Below, piece after piece: positions 41,854-50,867 of a DNA stretch of 64,000 bases. This DNA comes from Bradyrhizobium retamae (lineage in GTDB: Bacteria; Pseudomonadota; Alphaproteobacteria; Rhizobiales; Xanthobacteraceae), in contig NZ_LLYA01000170.1 in the NCBI RefSeq assembly GCF_001440415.1, forward strand, positions 62,001-126,000, written 5' to 3'. Numbering within the stretch: the stretch's first letter is position 1; every line of letters begins with the position of its first letter. The notes under the pieces are model-generated. The model was not told the DNA's origin. It saw nothing but the letters and a program-made list of their open reading frames with translations, and searched no databases. A program made the position numbers and the translations under genes.

Positions 41854-43689
41854 TCAGTTGCGAACGGTGATGCAGGAAATGTCGGCGCGCTTGAGGGTCT
41901 TGCAGACCGCTTCGGCCTGATCGCGCTCGAGGCCGGCGAAGCGGGCCCGGTAGAGCGTGCGGTTGTCCTTGGCCACCACCGGCTCGGTGAACGGATCGGC
42001 CTTGCCGAGCAGCGTGCTGGCTTTGGCGCGGGCGAGATCGATCCGCTGCTTGGCCTCGCTTTCGCTTTCGAGCGCACCAACCTGGATGATCCAGCCGGTG
42101 CGGACGACCGCCGGCGCGGTCGGCTTGACGGCGCTGTTCTGCTGGACGGCCGGCGGCTGGGCGTGGGGTGCCGGATCGGCATAGGCCAGCGCCTGCGCGT
42201 GCGGGGCTTGCGAGGGGATGTGTGTCAGGCTGGAAGCAGGCAGCACGCCGAGCACGCCCTGTCCGGTACCGTGATTGGCGGGCTGCGGCGGCATCGCGAC
42301 CCTGGCGGCTTCGGTCTTGGTCTCCGCGGCCTTCGCGACGACGGCGCTGGAGGTCTCGGCGATTTCAGGGCGGGCCGGAATGGTGTTGGTGATCGGCGGC
42401 GCCGCGGGCTGCGAGGGGCCGGCTGAAGCGAGCTTCATCGGTCCGGCCTTGACCTGAACCGTCTTGACCTTGACCGGCTTCATCGGCTCAGCCGAGCCGG
42501 GGATCGCTGATATCGCCTGGGTCTGGATGACGCCGTTGGTCAATGGTGCGGGTTCGGGCCTGGCTTGCTGCTCGAACTTGTTCTGTTCGACCTTAGTGGG
42601 CGGCGGGGGCAAGGCAGCGGCAGCCGCCGCCATCAGAGACGGCTTGGCCGGCGCGATCGAGCGGGTGGCCGGCATGGCGGCGAGCCCGGGTTCGGCGCCG
42701 CCGGACTGAGCCGTTTCGGCCGGACGTGCAACGGTCTCGGCTGCGGCCACATCGACGGTGCCGTCGGCGGGATTGCGCTCGGTGATGGCAACGACGGTAC
42801 GCTTGGTCGCGCCCTTCTCGAGGTTTTCGGCCAGCAGGTTGCGCATGGTGGCATCGCGCGAACCGCCGCTGCGGCCGCCCAGCACCACGCCGATCAGGTG
42901 GCGGTTGCCGCGGCGCATCGAGCTTACGAGGTTGAAGCCTGACGCGCGGGTGTAGCCGGTCTTGATGCCATCGACGCCCTCGACATTGCCGAGCAGGCGA
43001 TTGTGATTGCGGATCGACTGTCCCCGATAATTGAACACCGAGGTCGCGAAGTAGCGGTAGTAGCGCGGGAAGCGATCCTGGATGGCGCGGCCGAGGGTCG
43101 CCTGATCGCGCGCGGTGGTCAGTTGCTCGTCGTTGGGCAGGCCGGAGGCGTTGCGATAGGTGGTTTTGCTCATGCCGAGCGCGCGCGCCTTGCGCGTCAT
43201 CAGCCTGGCGAATTCGGCTTCATCGCCGGCAATCGCCTCGGCGACCACAACGGCGGCGTCATTGGCGGAACGCGTCACAAGACCCTTGATGGCATCCTCG
43301 ACCTTGAGGGTCTGACCCGGACGCAGGCCGAGCTTGGTCGGCGCCTGCTCGGAGGCGTGCTCGGAGACTTCCATTTCGGTGTCGAGCTTCATCTTGCCGG
43401 ATTCCAGGCGCTCGAACAGCAGATAGAGCGTCATGATCTTGGTCAGCGACGCCGGGCGCCGGATGCCGTCGGGATTGTTGGAGGCGAGCACCGCGCCTGA
43501 ATTGCCGTCGACGATGATGGAGGAGAATTGCGGGCTGTAGCTTTCGCGGGCGACGTGATGATGCCGGCGGTGCTTGGAGCGGCGCGCTTCGGCGCTCTCG
43601 CTCGAGATCAGTATTGCCGTGGTGAAGGTAATGAGTCCGAGGGCGCACACGCGCAATGCGCGCGAGGAAGCCAAGGTTGTACGAAGCAT
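41854..43689 (-). CDS. D-alanyl-D-alanine carboxypeptidase with SPOR domain
   Basis: The 611-residue protein has a signal peptide (to about 35), then a His/Arg-rich stretch and a peptidase S11 (PBP5/6) domain with S81-LTK84 (SxxK), S141-AN (SxN) and K243-TG (KTG). It removes the terminal D-Ala of peptidoglycan stem peptides. A long Pro/Ala-rich linker (about 300-520) leads to a C-terminal SPOR domain (GWIIQVGALESESEAKQRID) that binds denuded glycan at the septum. ATG at 43689. Complete and with its own terminator. Confidence 0.92.
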   Translation of the reverse strand: MLRTTLASSRALRVCALGLITFTTAILISSESAEARRSKHRRHHHVARESYSPQFSSIIVDGNSGAVLASNNPDGIRRPASLTKIMTLYLLFERLESGKMKLDTEMEVSEHASEQAPTKLGLRPGQTLKVEDAIKGLVTRSANDAAVVVAEAIAGDEAEFARLMTRKARALGMSKTTYRNASGLPNDEQLTTARDQATLGRAIQDRFPRYYRYFATSVFNYRGQSIRNHNRLLGNVEGVDGIKTGYTRASGFNLVSSMRRGNRHLIGVVLGGRSGGSRDATMRNLLAENLEKGATKRTVVAITERNPADGTVDVAAAETVARPAETAQSGGAEPGLAAMPATRSIAPAKPSLMAAAAAALPPPPTKVEQNKFEQQARPEPAPLTNGVIQTQAISAIPGSAEPMKPVKVKTVQVKAGPMKLASAGPSQPAAPPITNTIPARPEIAETSSAVVAKAAETKTEAARVAMPPQPANHGTGQGVLGVLPASSLTHIPSQAPHAQALAYADPAPHAQPPAVQQNSAVKPTAPAVVRTGWIIQVGALESESEAKQRIDLARAKASTLLGKADPFTEPVVAKDNRTLYRARFAGLERDQAEAVCKTLKRADISCITVRN

Positions 43690-43971
43690 TTACTTCCCCG
43701 TCCCAATTTCCGTCTTGATCACCGGCTCGTGAGGCAAAATTGTGCCCGCTAAACCGCTGATGGTTCCCCGTTCGAGGCGCCCGTCCGGCCATGACGCGAG
43801 GCTGGAGTGGCCGATCAGGTCGCTGTTCTAGCTAAGATGCTGTTCACAAGCAGCTTTCGAGCTGTCTGTCGGAAGGCGAACAAGTCCAGGAATCAGGTTA
43901 GGCGGAGCGAGTTTCCAAAAGATTAATTAACCGTTTCGTAAGACCCCGGGGTTTTCCGTTAATTGATCGTA

Positions 43972-44022
43972 TTTGTGCGTCGCACAAAATTTCTTGACTT
44001 TATTGTGCGGTGCACATATAGG
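43972..44022 (+). promoter_or_regulatory. phasin promoter with two TGC-N3-GCA palindromes
   Basis: TTGACT (43994-43999), 17-base spacer, TATAGG (44017-44022) form a good sigma-70-type promoter 65 bases before the phasin start. The palindrome TTTGTGCGTCGCACAAA (43972-43988) lies just upstream of the -35 and TGTGCGGTGCACA (44004-44016) fills the spacer. Both contain TGC-N3-GCA, close to the CTGC-N3/4-GCAG site known for PhaR of Paracoccus. PhaR represses phasin genes until PHB granules titrate it away. PhaR binding here is inferred. Confidence 0.75.
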
Positions 44023-44087
44023 GGCGTTGTTAGGGAGCCGGGACCTCCCGGCAATCGGAACGCTCAGTCTGGGAAAGGACTCCATTG

Positions 44088-44426
44088 ATGGTCAAAATTG
44101 AAGACATTCAGAACTACGGCAAAGAGCATCTCGAATCCGCTGCCGCTTCCGCAACCAACCTGCAGAGCGGCGTTCACGCGATCGCCACCGCTTACGGCGA
44201 CTACGCCAAGAAATCGTTCGAAGACACCAAGTCGTTTGTTGAAAAGCTCTCCGGCGTGAAGTCGCTGGACAAGGCGCTCGAAGCCCAGACCGAATTTGCG
44301 CGTTCTTCCTACGAGACCTTTGTCGCGGAGTCGCAGAAGATTGCCGGCCTCTACACCGACCTCGCCAAGCAGGCCTACAAGCCCTACGAAGGCCTGGTCG
44401 CGAAGTTCACCCCGGCTGCGCACTAA
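44088..44426 (+). CDS. phasin family protein
   Basis: The 112-residue product is wholly helical and fits the Phasin_2 family: VKIEDIQNYGKEHLESAAAS, a central YAKKSFEDTKSFVEKLSGVK and FARSSYETFVAESQKIAGLY, then a C-terminal AYKPYEGLVAK. Phasins coat polyhydroxybutyrate granules and limit their size. ATG at 44088 has AAAGGA upstream and is preferred to the TTG one codon earlier. It stands alone between a strong promoter and a strong terminator, as suits an abundant protein. Confidence 0.92.
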   Translation: MVKIEDIQNYGKEHLESAAASATNLQSGVHAIATAYGDYAKKSFEDTKSFVEKLSGVKSLDKALEAQTEFARSSYETFVAESQKIAGLYTDLAKQAYKPYEGLVAKFTPAAH

Positions 44427-44451
44427 TTCGCGGGTCCATACTTCGAAAAAC

Positions 44452-44484
44452 AAAAGCCCGGCCGTAGCGGCCGGGCTTTTTTCT
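44452..44484 (+). terminator. strong rho-independent terminator of the phasin gene
   Basis: GCCCGGCCG (44456-44464), loop TAG, CGGCCGGGC (44468-44476) form a perfect 9-bp stem followed by TTTTTTCTTT and preceded by AAAA. It is the clearest terminator in the window. Confidence 0.93.
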
Positions 44485-45006
44485 TTCCGCCTCGACGGAG
44501 GCGGTTATTTCGCGACGCGCAGTTTGGCCAGCGACTGTCCAATCGAATTGAATGCCGTCAAAGTCTCCGGTTCCGCCAAAAAACGGGTCAAAGCCCATGC
44601 ACCGCCAGACCGGTCGCCAAAAAAGACCCCGGTATGCTCAACGGCGCTAAACGGGCCGTCGCCGTCCTTTGTCAAATCCGGCAGAAACGATTAACCTTGC
44701 TCCGGATAGCCGAGCCGGGAATCGGGCCGGTCGCGGGACGTGGCAGGGCAACATCATGCGCTTGCGGCCATCCGGCGGCGGACCCATATTCCAGGTGCCG
44801 ATCCGGCCAACGGGTCGGACCGGGAGCGGCGATCTGGAATAAGCGTTACTGAGTACCAGGCGGTGGCTCACGTCAGAGCCGATCGCGTGTGGGCCAGGAT
44901 GCGCTCTCCGGTCATCCCTTTTGGAATTTCGAACGCCTGAGCCATGTTGCAGCCAACCTTCAAAGCTTGTCCGTCCGTGCCGGCAAAGTCATCTTCTGCT
45001 CTCCGA
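44485..45006. other. 522-bp gap before clpS, no supported gene
   Basis: Small frames on both strands have no motif or ribosome site. The last 63 bases (44944-45006) are an in-frame upstream extension of clpS starting with ATG; they lack the family's conserved sequence. Confidence 0.35.
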
Positions 45007-45339
45007 ATGAGCAATGACCAGAACCGCAACGCCGGAACCGGCGGACCATCAACATCGGTCATCACCAAGGTCAAGCCGAAGACCAAGCGTCCGAACCTCT
45101 ATCGCGTGCTTATTCTGAACGACGACTACACGCCGATGGAGTTCGTCGTTCATGTGCTGGAGAAGTTCTTCCAGAAGGACGCCGAAGCGGCCACCAAGAT
45201 CATGCTCCATGTCCATCACCACGGGATCGGTGAGTGCGGCGTGTTCACCTACGAGATTGCCGAGACCAAAGTCACGCAGGTGATGGATTTTGCGCGCAAG
45301 CACCAGCACCCACTGCAATGCGTGATGGAAAAAAAATAG
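45007..45339 (+). CDS. clpS: ATP-dependent Clp protease adaptor ClpS
   Basis: The 110-residue product carries the N-degron adaptor fold: disordered head, KRPNLYRVLILNDDYTPMEF (the ligand-binding strand with the Asn-Asp-Asp pair), VVHVLEKFFQKDAEAATKIM and the MLHVHHHGIGECGVFTYEIA motif whose His contacts the N-end residue. It hands substrates with Leu, Phe, Tyr or Trp at the N-terminus to ClpAP. ATG at 45007 (MSNDQN) matches family length; an in-frame ATG at 44944 would add 21 unconserved residues. clpA lies 267 bases downstream. Confidence 0.95.
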   Translation: MSNDQNRNAGTGGPSTSVITKVKPKTKRPNLYRVLILNDDYTPMEFVVHVLEKFFQKDAEAATKIMLHVHHHGIGECGVFTYEIAETKVTQVMDFARKHQHPLQCVMEKK

Positions 45340-45606
45340 TCGCGCGTGGCTCGCGATCCGGCCGGAAATAAGGAACGGGATTGCATTGATCGGTGTTGAC
45401 GGACGCCGACCGTATTCCCGGGAGTTTTTTTCGGGGGAGAGGTCGCGTGCCGCCGCCGTGGTGCCGCGAATTTAGAGGAAAACCATGCTTGCGGAACCGG
45501 TCTTTCGCCACGATCGTGTGTAACTATATGACAGGGGATGACGAAGGTTGTTGTTGCCTCACCGGGTAATGGCGATCATGATGACCGGGGGCCATAGAGG
45601 ACGCGA

Positions 45607-48006
45607 ATGCCAACTTTTTCCCAAAGCCTTGAACAATCCCTGCATCGTGCATTGGCGATTGCAAACGAGCGCCATCATCAATATGCGACGCTCGAACATC
45701 TTCTGCTGTCGCTGATCGATGACTCGGATGCGGCTGCGGTGATGCGCGCGTGCAGCGTCGATCTCGACAAGCTGCGCACCAGCCTCGTCAATTATCTCGA
45801 GACCGAATTCGAAAATCTGGTGACTGACGGCGCCGACGACGCCAAGCCGACGGCCGGTTTCCAGCGCGTGATTCAGCGCGCGGTGATACACGTCCAGTCC
45901 TCAGGGCGCGAGGAAGTCACCGGCGCCAACGTGCTGATCGCGATTTTCGCGGAGCGCGAAAGTCACGCTGCCTATTTCCTGCAGGAGCAGGACATGACGC
46001 GGTACGACGCGGTCAACTACATCAGCCATGGCATCGCCAAGCGGCCGGGCGTCTCCGAAGCGCGCCCGGTGCGCGGTGTCGACGAGGAGACCGAGACCAA
46101 GGGCAACGAGGACGCCAAGAAGAAGGGCGAGGCGCTCGAGACCTATTGCGTCAACCTGAACAAGAAGGCGCGGGACGGCAAGATCGATCCGGTGATCGGG
46201 CGCAATGCCGAGATCAACCGTGCCATCCAGGTGCTGTGCCGCCGGCAGAAGAACAATCCGCTGTTCGTGGGCGAGGCCGGCGTCGGCAAGACCGCGATTG
46301 CGGAAGGCCTGGCCAAGCGCATCGTCGATTCCGAAGTGCCGGAAGTGCTGGCCGCCGCCACCGTGTTCTCGCTCGATATGGGCACGCTGCTCGCCGGCAC
46401 TCGCTACCGCGGCGATTTCGAGGAGCGGCTGAAGCAGGTTTTGAAGGAACTGGAGGCGCATCCGAACGCCATCCTGTTCATCGATGAAATTCACACCGTG
46501 ATCGGCGCGGGCGCCACCTCCGGCGGCGCGATGGACGCATCCAACCTGCTGAAGCCGGCGCTGGCTTCCGGCACGATCCGCTGCATGGGTTCGACGACCT
46601 ACAAGGAATACCGTCAACATTTCGAGAAGGACCGCGCACTGGTGCGCCGGTTCCAGAAGATCGACGTCAACGAGCCGACGGTGGAAGACGCGATTGCGAT
46701 CCTGAAGGGGTTGAAGCCCTATTTCGAGGATTATCACCGGCTGAAATACACCAATGAGGCGATCGAGGCGGCAGTGCAATTGTCGTCGCGCTACATCCAC
46801 GACCGCAAGCTGCCGGACAAGGCGATCGACGTGATCGACGAGTCGGGCGCGGCGCAGATGCTGGTTGCCGAGAACCGGCGCAAGAAGACGATCGGCATCA
46901 AGGAAATCGAGACCACGATCGCGACCATGGCGCGGATTCCGCCCAAGAGCGTGTCAAAGAACGATGCCGAGGTGCTGAAGCATCTCGAGCAAACGCTGAA
47001 GCGCGTGGTGTTCGGCCAGGACAAGGCGATCGAGTCGCTATCCGCCTCGATCAAGCTGGCGCGCGCCGGCCTGCGCGAGCCGGAGAAGCCGATCGGTTCA
47101 TACCTGTTCTCCGGTCCGACCGGCGTCGGCAAGACCGAAGTGGCAAAACAGCTCGCGGCCTCGCTCGGCGTCGAATTGTTGCGCTTCGACATGTCCGAAT
47201 ACATGGAGCGGCACACGGTGTCGCGCCTGATCGGCGCGCCTCCCGGCTATGTCGGCTTCGACCAGGGCGGGCTTCTGACCGACGGCGTGGACCAGCATCC
47301 GCATTGCGTGGTGCTGCTCGACGAAATCGAGAAGGCGCATCCGGATCTCTACAACGTGCTGCTGCAGATCATGGATCACGGCCGGCTCACCGACCACAAC
47401 GGCAAGCAGGTCAATTTCCGCAACGTGATCCTGATCATGACCACCAACGCGGGCGCCGCCGACCTCGCGCGGCAGGCCTTCGGCTTCACGCGCAACAAGC
47501 GGGAAGGCGACGACCACGAGGCGATCAACCGGCAGTTCGCCCCGGAATTCCGCAACCGGCTGGACGCGATCGTCTCGTTCGCCCATCTCAACGCCGACGT
47601 GATCGGCATGGTGGTCGAGAAGTTCGTGCTGCAGCTCGAGGCGCAACTTGCCGATCGCGACGTCACCATCGAGCTGTCCGAGCCGGCCAAGGCCTGGCTG
47701 ATCGAGCATGGCTATGACGAGCAGATGGGCGCGCGGCCGATGGCGCGCGTGATCCAGGAGCACATCAAGAAGCCATTGGCGGACGAGGTGCTGTTCGGTC
47801 AGCTCAAGGGCGGCGGCCATGTCCGTGTCGTGCTGGTCAAGGACGCCGAAGACAAGGACAAGATCGGCTTCGAGTTCGTCGAGGGTCCGGTCACGCCGAA
47901 GCCCGAAAAGCTGCCGGGCGCGCGCAAGCGCAAGCCGAAGCCGGGCGGCCCCAACGGCGGCGGTCCCAAGGGCCCAGCCTCGAAGGGTCCGCTGGTCAAG
48001 GTGTAA
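45607..48006 (+). CDS. clpA: ATP-dependent Clp protease ATPase subunit ClpA
   Basis: The 799-residue protein has the ClpA order: N-domain of two repeats (about 1-140, HATLEHLLLSLIDD-type), first AAA+ ring with GEAGVGKT and LFIDEIH (about 215-290), and second ring with GPTGVGKTE and VVLLDEIEKAH (500-580), then EQMGARPMARVIQEHIKKPL. It unfolds proteins for ClpP with ClpS as partner. The last 40 residues are a Pro/Gly/Lys-rich tail (ARKRKPKPGGPNGGGPKGPA) longer than in E. coli. ATG at 45607 follows AGAGGACGCGA. Confidence 0.96.
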   Translation: MPTFSQSLEQSLHRALAIANERHHQYATLEHLLLSLIDDSDAAAVMRACSVDLDKLRTSLVNYLETEFENLVTDGADDAKPTAGFQRVIQRAVIHVQSSGREEVTGANVLIAIFAERESHAAYFLQEQDMTRYDAVNYISHGIAKRPGVSEARPVRGVDEETETKGNEDAKKKGEALETYCVNLNKKARDGKIDPVIGRNAEINRAIQVLCRRQKNNPLFVGEAGVGKTAIAEGLAKRIVDSEVPEVLAAATVFSLDMGTLLAGTRYRGDFEERLKQVLKELEAHPNAILFIDEIHTVIGAGATSGGAMDASNLLKPALASGTIRCMGSTTYKEYRQHFEKDRALVRRFQKIDVNEPTVEDAIAILKGLKPYFEDYHRLKYTNEAIEAAVQLSSRYIHDRKLPDKAIDVIDESGAAQMLVAENRRKKTIGIKEIETTIATMARIPPKSVSKNDAEVLKHLEQTLKRVVFGQDKAIESLSASIKLARAGLREPEKPIGSYLFSGPTGVGKTEVAKQLAASLGVELLRFDMSEYMERHTVSRLIGAPPGYVGFDQGGLLTDGVDQHPHCVVLLDEIEKAHPDLYNVLLQIMDHGRLTDHNGKQVNFRNVILIMTTNAGAADLARQAFGFTRNKREGDDHEAINRQFAPEFRNRLDAIVSFAHLNADVIGMVVEKFVLQLEAQLADRDVTIELSEPAKAWLIEHGYDEQMGARPMARVIQEHIKKPLADEVLFGQLKGGGHVRVVLVKDAEDKDKIGFEFVEGPVTPKPEKLPGARKRKPKPGGPNGGGPKGPASKGPLVKV

Positions 48007-48028
48007 GCGGCCTCAATTCGAAACGAAG

Positions 48029-48059
48029 AGCCGGCGCGTCGCAAGACCGCCGGCTTTTT
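48029..48059 (+). terminator. rho-independent terminator of clpA
   Basis: AGCCGGCG (48029-48036) pairs with CGCCGGCT (48048-48055), followed by TTTTG. It is only a few bases from the convergent stop of the DUF1737 gene and may serve both strands. Confidence 0.8.
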
Positions 48060-48064
48060 GACGC

Positions 48065-48250
48065 CTAACTGCCCGGCCAAACCAACGCTTGGGCGGCCAT
48101 GACGTATTCGCCGTTGAACGTCACGGAAGGCGAGTCATACAGCACATAGCCGAGCTCAATTGCCTCGGAAACGCGCCGGCAGAAAGCAGCGTCATCCTTG
48201 CCGGTGAGCAGGCGATAGACGAGCAGGTCGTCTGGCGGTTTTGGAGACAT
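48065..48250 (-). CDS. DUF1737 domain protein
   Basis: ATG at 48250 gives 61 residues: LVYRLLTGKDDAAFCRRVSE, AIELGYVLYDSPSVTFNGE, VMAAQALVWP. This is the complete DUF1737 pattern, a small alpha/beta fold of unknown function often annotated alone. A longer frame upstream is in the shadow of the PilZ gene and is not used. Confidence 0.85.
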   Translation of the reverse strand: MSPKPPDDLLVYRLLTGKDDAAFCRRVSEAIELGYVLYDSPSVTFNGEYVMAAQALVWPGS

Positions 48251-48329
48251 GCTAATTCCAGCAATACCGTGGTTGTGCCGCGGCACCGTAAGGCGTCTAT
48301 TGTGTTGCGCACAAGGCCCCGCTCGGCGC

Positions 48330-48686
48330 TCAGCGCTCGCTGAGCAACTCGTCGATCCGGCGCTGGAGCTGCCGCTTCTTGATCTCGCTTCTGCGCAGCC
48401 GCTCCTCGAGATCGGAGACCGGCTCGGCAGGGCTTTCCGCCCTGAATGCAACGCCGACAAAGTTGTCGCGCCACCAGATGACCCTGGCGAGGAAGGAGCG
48501 ACCCTTGCGCGCGATGCGCAGCGAGAGCTGCTCTTTCGGCAACTGGACGTCATTGCTGAATTCGATGGTCGCGCCGTTGTTGGAGATATTGCGGACGATG
48601 CATTCGCGCGTCGCGCCGCATTCGCCGATCTCGGCGACGCCGCCATACATCACCTTGTCGCGCACGCTCTCGCGCCGGTCCTGCAT
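48330..48686 (-). CDS. PilZ domain protein with C-terminal helix
   Basis: The 118-residue product has a PilZ-like domain: N-terminal QDRRESVRDKV in the place of the RxxxR c-di-GMP motif, RNISNNGATIEFSNDVQLP for the (D/N)xSxxG motif and a strand end ARVIWWRDNFVGVAF. A C-terminal coiled helix (DLEERLRRSEIKKRQLQRRI) follows. RxxxR reads RRESVR, so binding of c-di-GMP is plausible. ATG at 48686. Confidence 0.85.
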   Translation of the reverse strand: MQDRRESVRDKVMYGGVAEIGECGATRECIVRNISNNGATIEFSNDVQLPKEQLSLRIARKGRSFLARVIWWRDNFVGVAFRAESPAEPVSDLEERLRRSEIKKRQLQRRIDELLSER

Positions 48687-48923
48687 TGAAAGCCTCCCAA
48701 AAAAGTGAGGAGACTTTTACCCCGCTTTGTTGCCCGTAAAAGTCCGGCCGCCGCAAAATGCGGCGTTAACGTAAATTAACGGCGGTTCCGATGGCGGGGA
48801 TTTCGGAGCAATTGCAACGCAAAAAAAGCGGCGCGCAGCGGAGAGGCGGCGGATCCACCTGCAAGCCATGATCGTTTGACCAACGTTTCCACCGCAATAC
48901 GCATTCCCGGATTGCGAACTGCC

Positions 48924-49874
48924 ATGCAAAGAGGTCGATTTCTTCGCGCCCTATGGTGCACGCTGTGGCTTTTGTCCTCAGTTGCGAACGCCTTCGCGGA
49001 GGACGCGGGTGAGGCTACCCGGTCGAGCGCGGCAGCTAGCCAAAAGCCGGCCACCGCGCGCGAGAGCGAGGCGCGCGAGGCGATGTGCCTGATGATCGAG
49101 TCGGCGGCGAGGGCCTCGGACCTGCCGCTGGAGTTCTTCGCGCGCGTGATCTGGCAGGAGAGCCGCTTTCAGTCTGACGCGGTCGGGCCGGTCACACGAA
49201 ATGGCCAGCGCGCGCAGGGCATTGCGCAATTCATGCCGGGCACCGCGAACGAACGCGGCCTGCTCGATCCCTACAATCCCGTGCAGGCGCTGCCGAAGTC
49301 GGCGGAGTTTCTGGCCGAGCTGCGCGAGCAGTTTGGCAATCTCGGACTCGCGGCGGCCGCCTACAATGCCGGCCCGCGCAGGGTGCAGGAATGGCTGGCC
49401 GGCACCGGGCCGATGCCGCAGGAGACACGCAACTACGTGCTCGCCATCACCGGCTCCACGGTGGAGGATTGGGCGAAGGCGGGCAAGGGCGGTAAACAGC
49501 CCGAACGAATCCGAACATCGAGCTGCCGCGAGTTGATGGCGCTATTGAAACAAGCGCCCAATCCCTTTGTTGCCAGACTAGAGCAGCGTGTGACGCTCGC
49601 CGCCGCCAAGCAATGGGGGGTGCAGCTCGCCGCTGGCTTTTCCCGCGACAAGGCGCTCGCGATGTATGGGCGCGCGGTCTCGCGCCTTTCGAGCGTGATC
49701 GGCAATCGCGATCCCTCGATCCTCAGCTCGCGTCTGCGCAGCCGCGGCCCGGCGACGTTCTACCAGGTGCGCTTTGGCGCCGACACGCGCGGCGAGGCCG
49801 ACGACCTCTGCAACCGCATCCGCAAGGCCGGCGGGGCGTGCTTTGTGCTAAGGAACAGGGGCGTGGCTGGGTGA
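48924..49874 (+). CDS. lytic transglycosylase with C-terminal SPOR-like part
   Basis: ATG at 48924 gives 316 residues that start with a basic signal peptide (about to ANAFA). The SLT domain (70-180) shows FARVIWQESRF with the catalytic Glu, GIAQFMPGTANERG, and LGLAAAAYNAGPRRVQEWL, the family-1 signatures. It cleaves MurNAc-GlcNAc bonds with anhydro ends. The last 35 residues (FYQVRFGADTRGEADDLCNR, CFVLRN) look like a short SPOR-type fold that binds septal glycan. A TTG at 48876 is an alternative start. Confidence 0.88.
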   Translation: MQRGRFLRALWCTLWLLSSVANAFAEDAGEATRSSAAASQKPATARESEAREAMCLMIESAARASDLPLEFFARVIWQESRFQSDAVGPVTRNGQRAQGIAQFMPGTANERGLLDPYNPVQALPKSAEFLAELREQFGNLGLAAAAYNAGPRRVQEWLAGTGPMPQETRNYVLAITGSTVEDWAKAGKGGKQPERIRTSSCRELMALLKQAPNPFVARLEQRVTLAAAKQWGVQLAAGFSRDKALAMYGRAVSRLSSVIGNRDPSILSSRLRSRGPATFYQVRFGADTRGEADDLCNRIRKAGGACFVLRNRGVAG

Positions 49875-49887
49875 GGTAACTTGCTTC

Positions 49888-50014
49888 GTCATTCCGGATG
49901 GTCCGGAGGGGAGGACCAGACCTCAGATGCGCAATTGCGCATCGGGGAATCTCGAGCTTCTCAGGTGCGCAACTGCGCACCATAGTTCGATGCTTCGCAT
50001 CGCCCCGGAATGAC
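49888..50014. repeat. 127-bp MITE-like palindromic element
   Basis: Terminal inverted repeats GTCATTCCGG (49888-49897) and CCGGAATGAC (50005-50014) enclose palindromes GATGCGCAATTGCGCATC, GGTGCGCAACTGCGCACC and CGATGC-TTC-GCATCG. No coding capacity. The form is that of a Bradyrhizobium-type repeat of the RIP/MITE class, here between the transglycosylase and azlC. Confidence 0.75.
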
Positions 50015-50123
50015 AGTGCAATTGCCATTGATTGCATAGCCGCCCTGAGCCGTGCTTGCTTGACGCGGGCCGCATTCGTCAGCCCTATGCCCGCGACGAC
50101 TCCAACCATCATCCCGGTCACTC

Positions 50124-50867
50124 GTGGCGCTACCTTCGCTCGACTCTCCCCAATGGAAAAGCCCTGTCCGCGCGTTCGCGTGGGGCATGAGTTCGGTTGC
50201 GTCCACGGTGCTCACGCTGGTGCTGTTTGCGACCTATCTCGGCATCGGCGCGCTGGCCCATGACAGCCATTTCAGCCTTGGCTGGGTGCTCGGCAGCACG
50301 CTGCTGGTCTGGGCTGGTCCGGCGCAGATCATCCTGATTTCGACGCTCGGCTCCGGGGCGACCGCGGTGCAGGCGGCGATTGCGGTGACGGTGAGCGCGA
50401 TCCGGCTGTTTCCGATGGTGGTATCGGTGTTGCCGCTGATGAAGACACCCAAGACCAGGCGCCGTCACCTCGTGCTGGCGACGCATTTCATCGCCGTCAC
50501 GCTTTGGGTCGAATGCTATCGGCTGCTGCCAAAGGTGCCACGCGAGCGGCGGATTGCGTTCACGCATGGCCTCGGCTGCGGACTTGTCACTGTATGCATG
50601 ATCGCGACTACGCTTGGCTACGTACTTGCCGCCAAGCTGCCGCCGCTGTTTGCGGCGGCGATCCTGCTGTTGACGCCGCTGGCGTTCCTGCTGTCGACGG
50701 CGCGCAACTGCAAGCAGATCTCGGATGTGCTGGCGCTGGTGCTGGGTCTGGCGTTGTTTCCGCTGGTGTCGATGCTGGATACTGGCGTCGATATTTTGAT
50801 TAGCGGCGTCACCGCCGGCAGCATTGCCTACGGCGTGCACTGGTGGCGGGAGAGGGCGCGCGCATGA
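50124..50867 (+). CDS. azlC: AzlC family amino-acid exporter subunit
   Basis: The 247-residue membrane protein has the AzlC pattern: GLGWVLGSTLLVWAGPAQII-like helix, SAIRLFPMVVSVLPLMK, LATHFIAVTLWVECYRLLP and several further TM helices. AzlC and AzlD together export branched-chain amino acids. GTG at 50124 is used because no ATG gives the family N-terminus; ribosome site weak. Its stop overlaps the azlD start (ATGA). Confidence 0.88.
   Translation: MALPSLDSPQWKSPVRAFAWGMSSVASTVLTLVLFATYLGIGALAHDSHFSLGWVLGSTLLVWAGPAQIILISTLGSGATAVQAAIAVTVSAIRLFPMVVSVLPLMKTPKTRRRHLVLATHFIAVTLWVECYRLLPKVPRERRIAFTHGLGCGLVTVCMIATTLGYVLAAKLPPLFAAAILLLTPLAFLLSTARNCKQISDVLALVLGLALFPLVSMLDTGVDILISGVTAGSIAYGVHWWRERARA

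Noticed and set aside
43929..43943. TTAACCGTTTCGTAAG as a CtrA site
   Set aside because: One mismatch in the second half and no independent support; not called.
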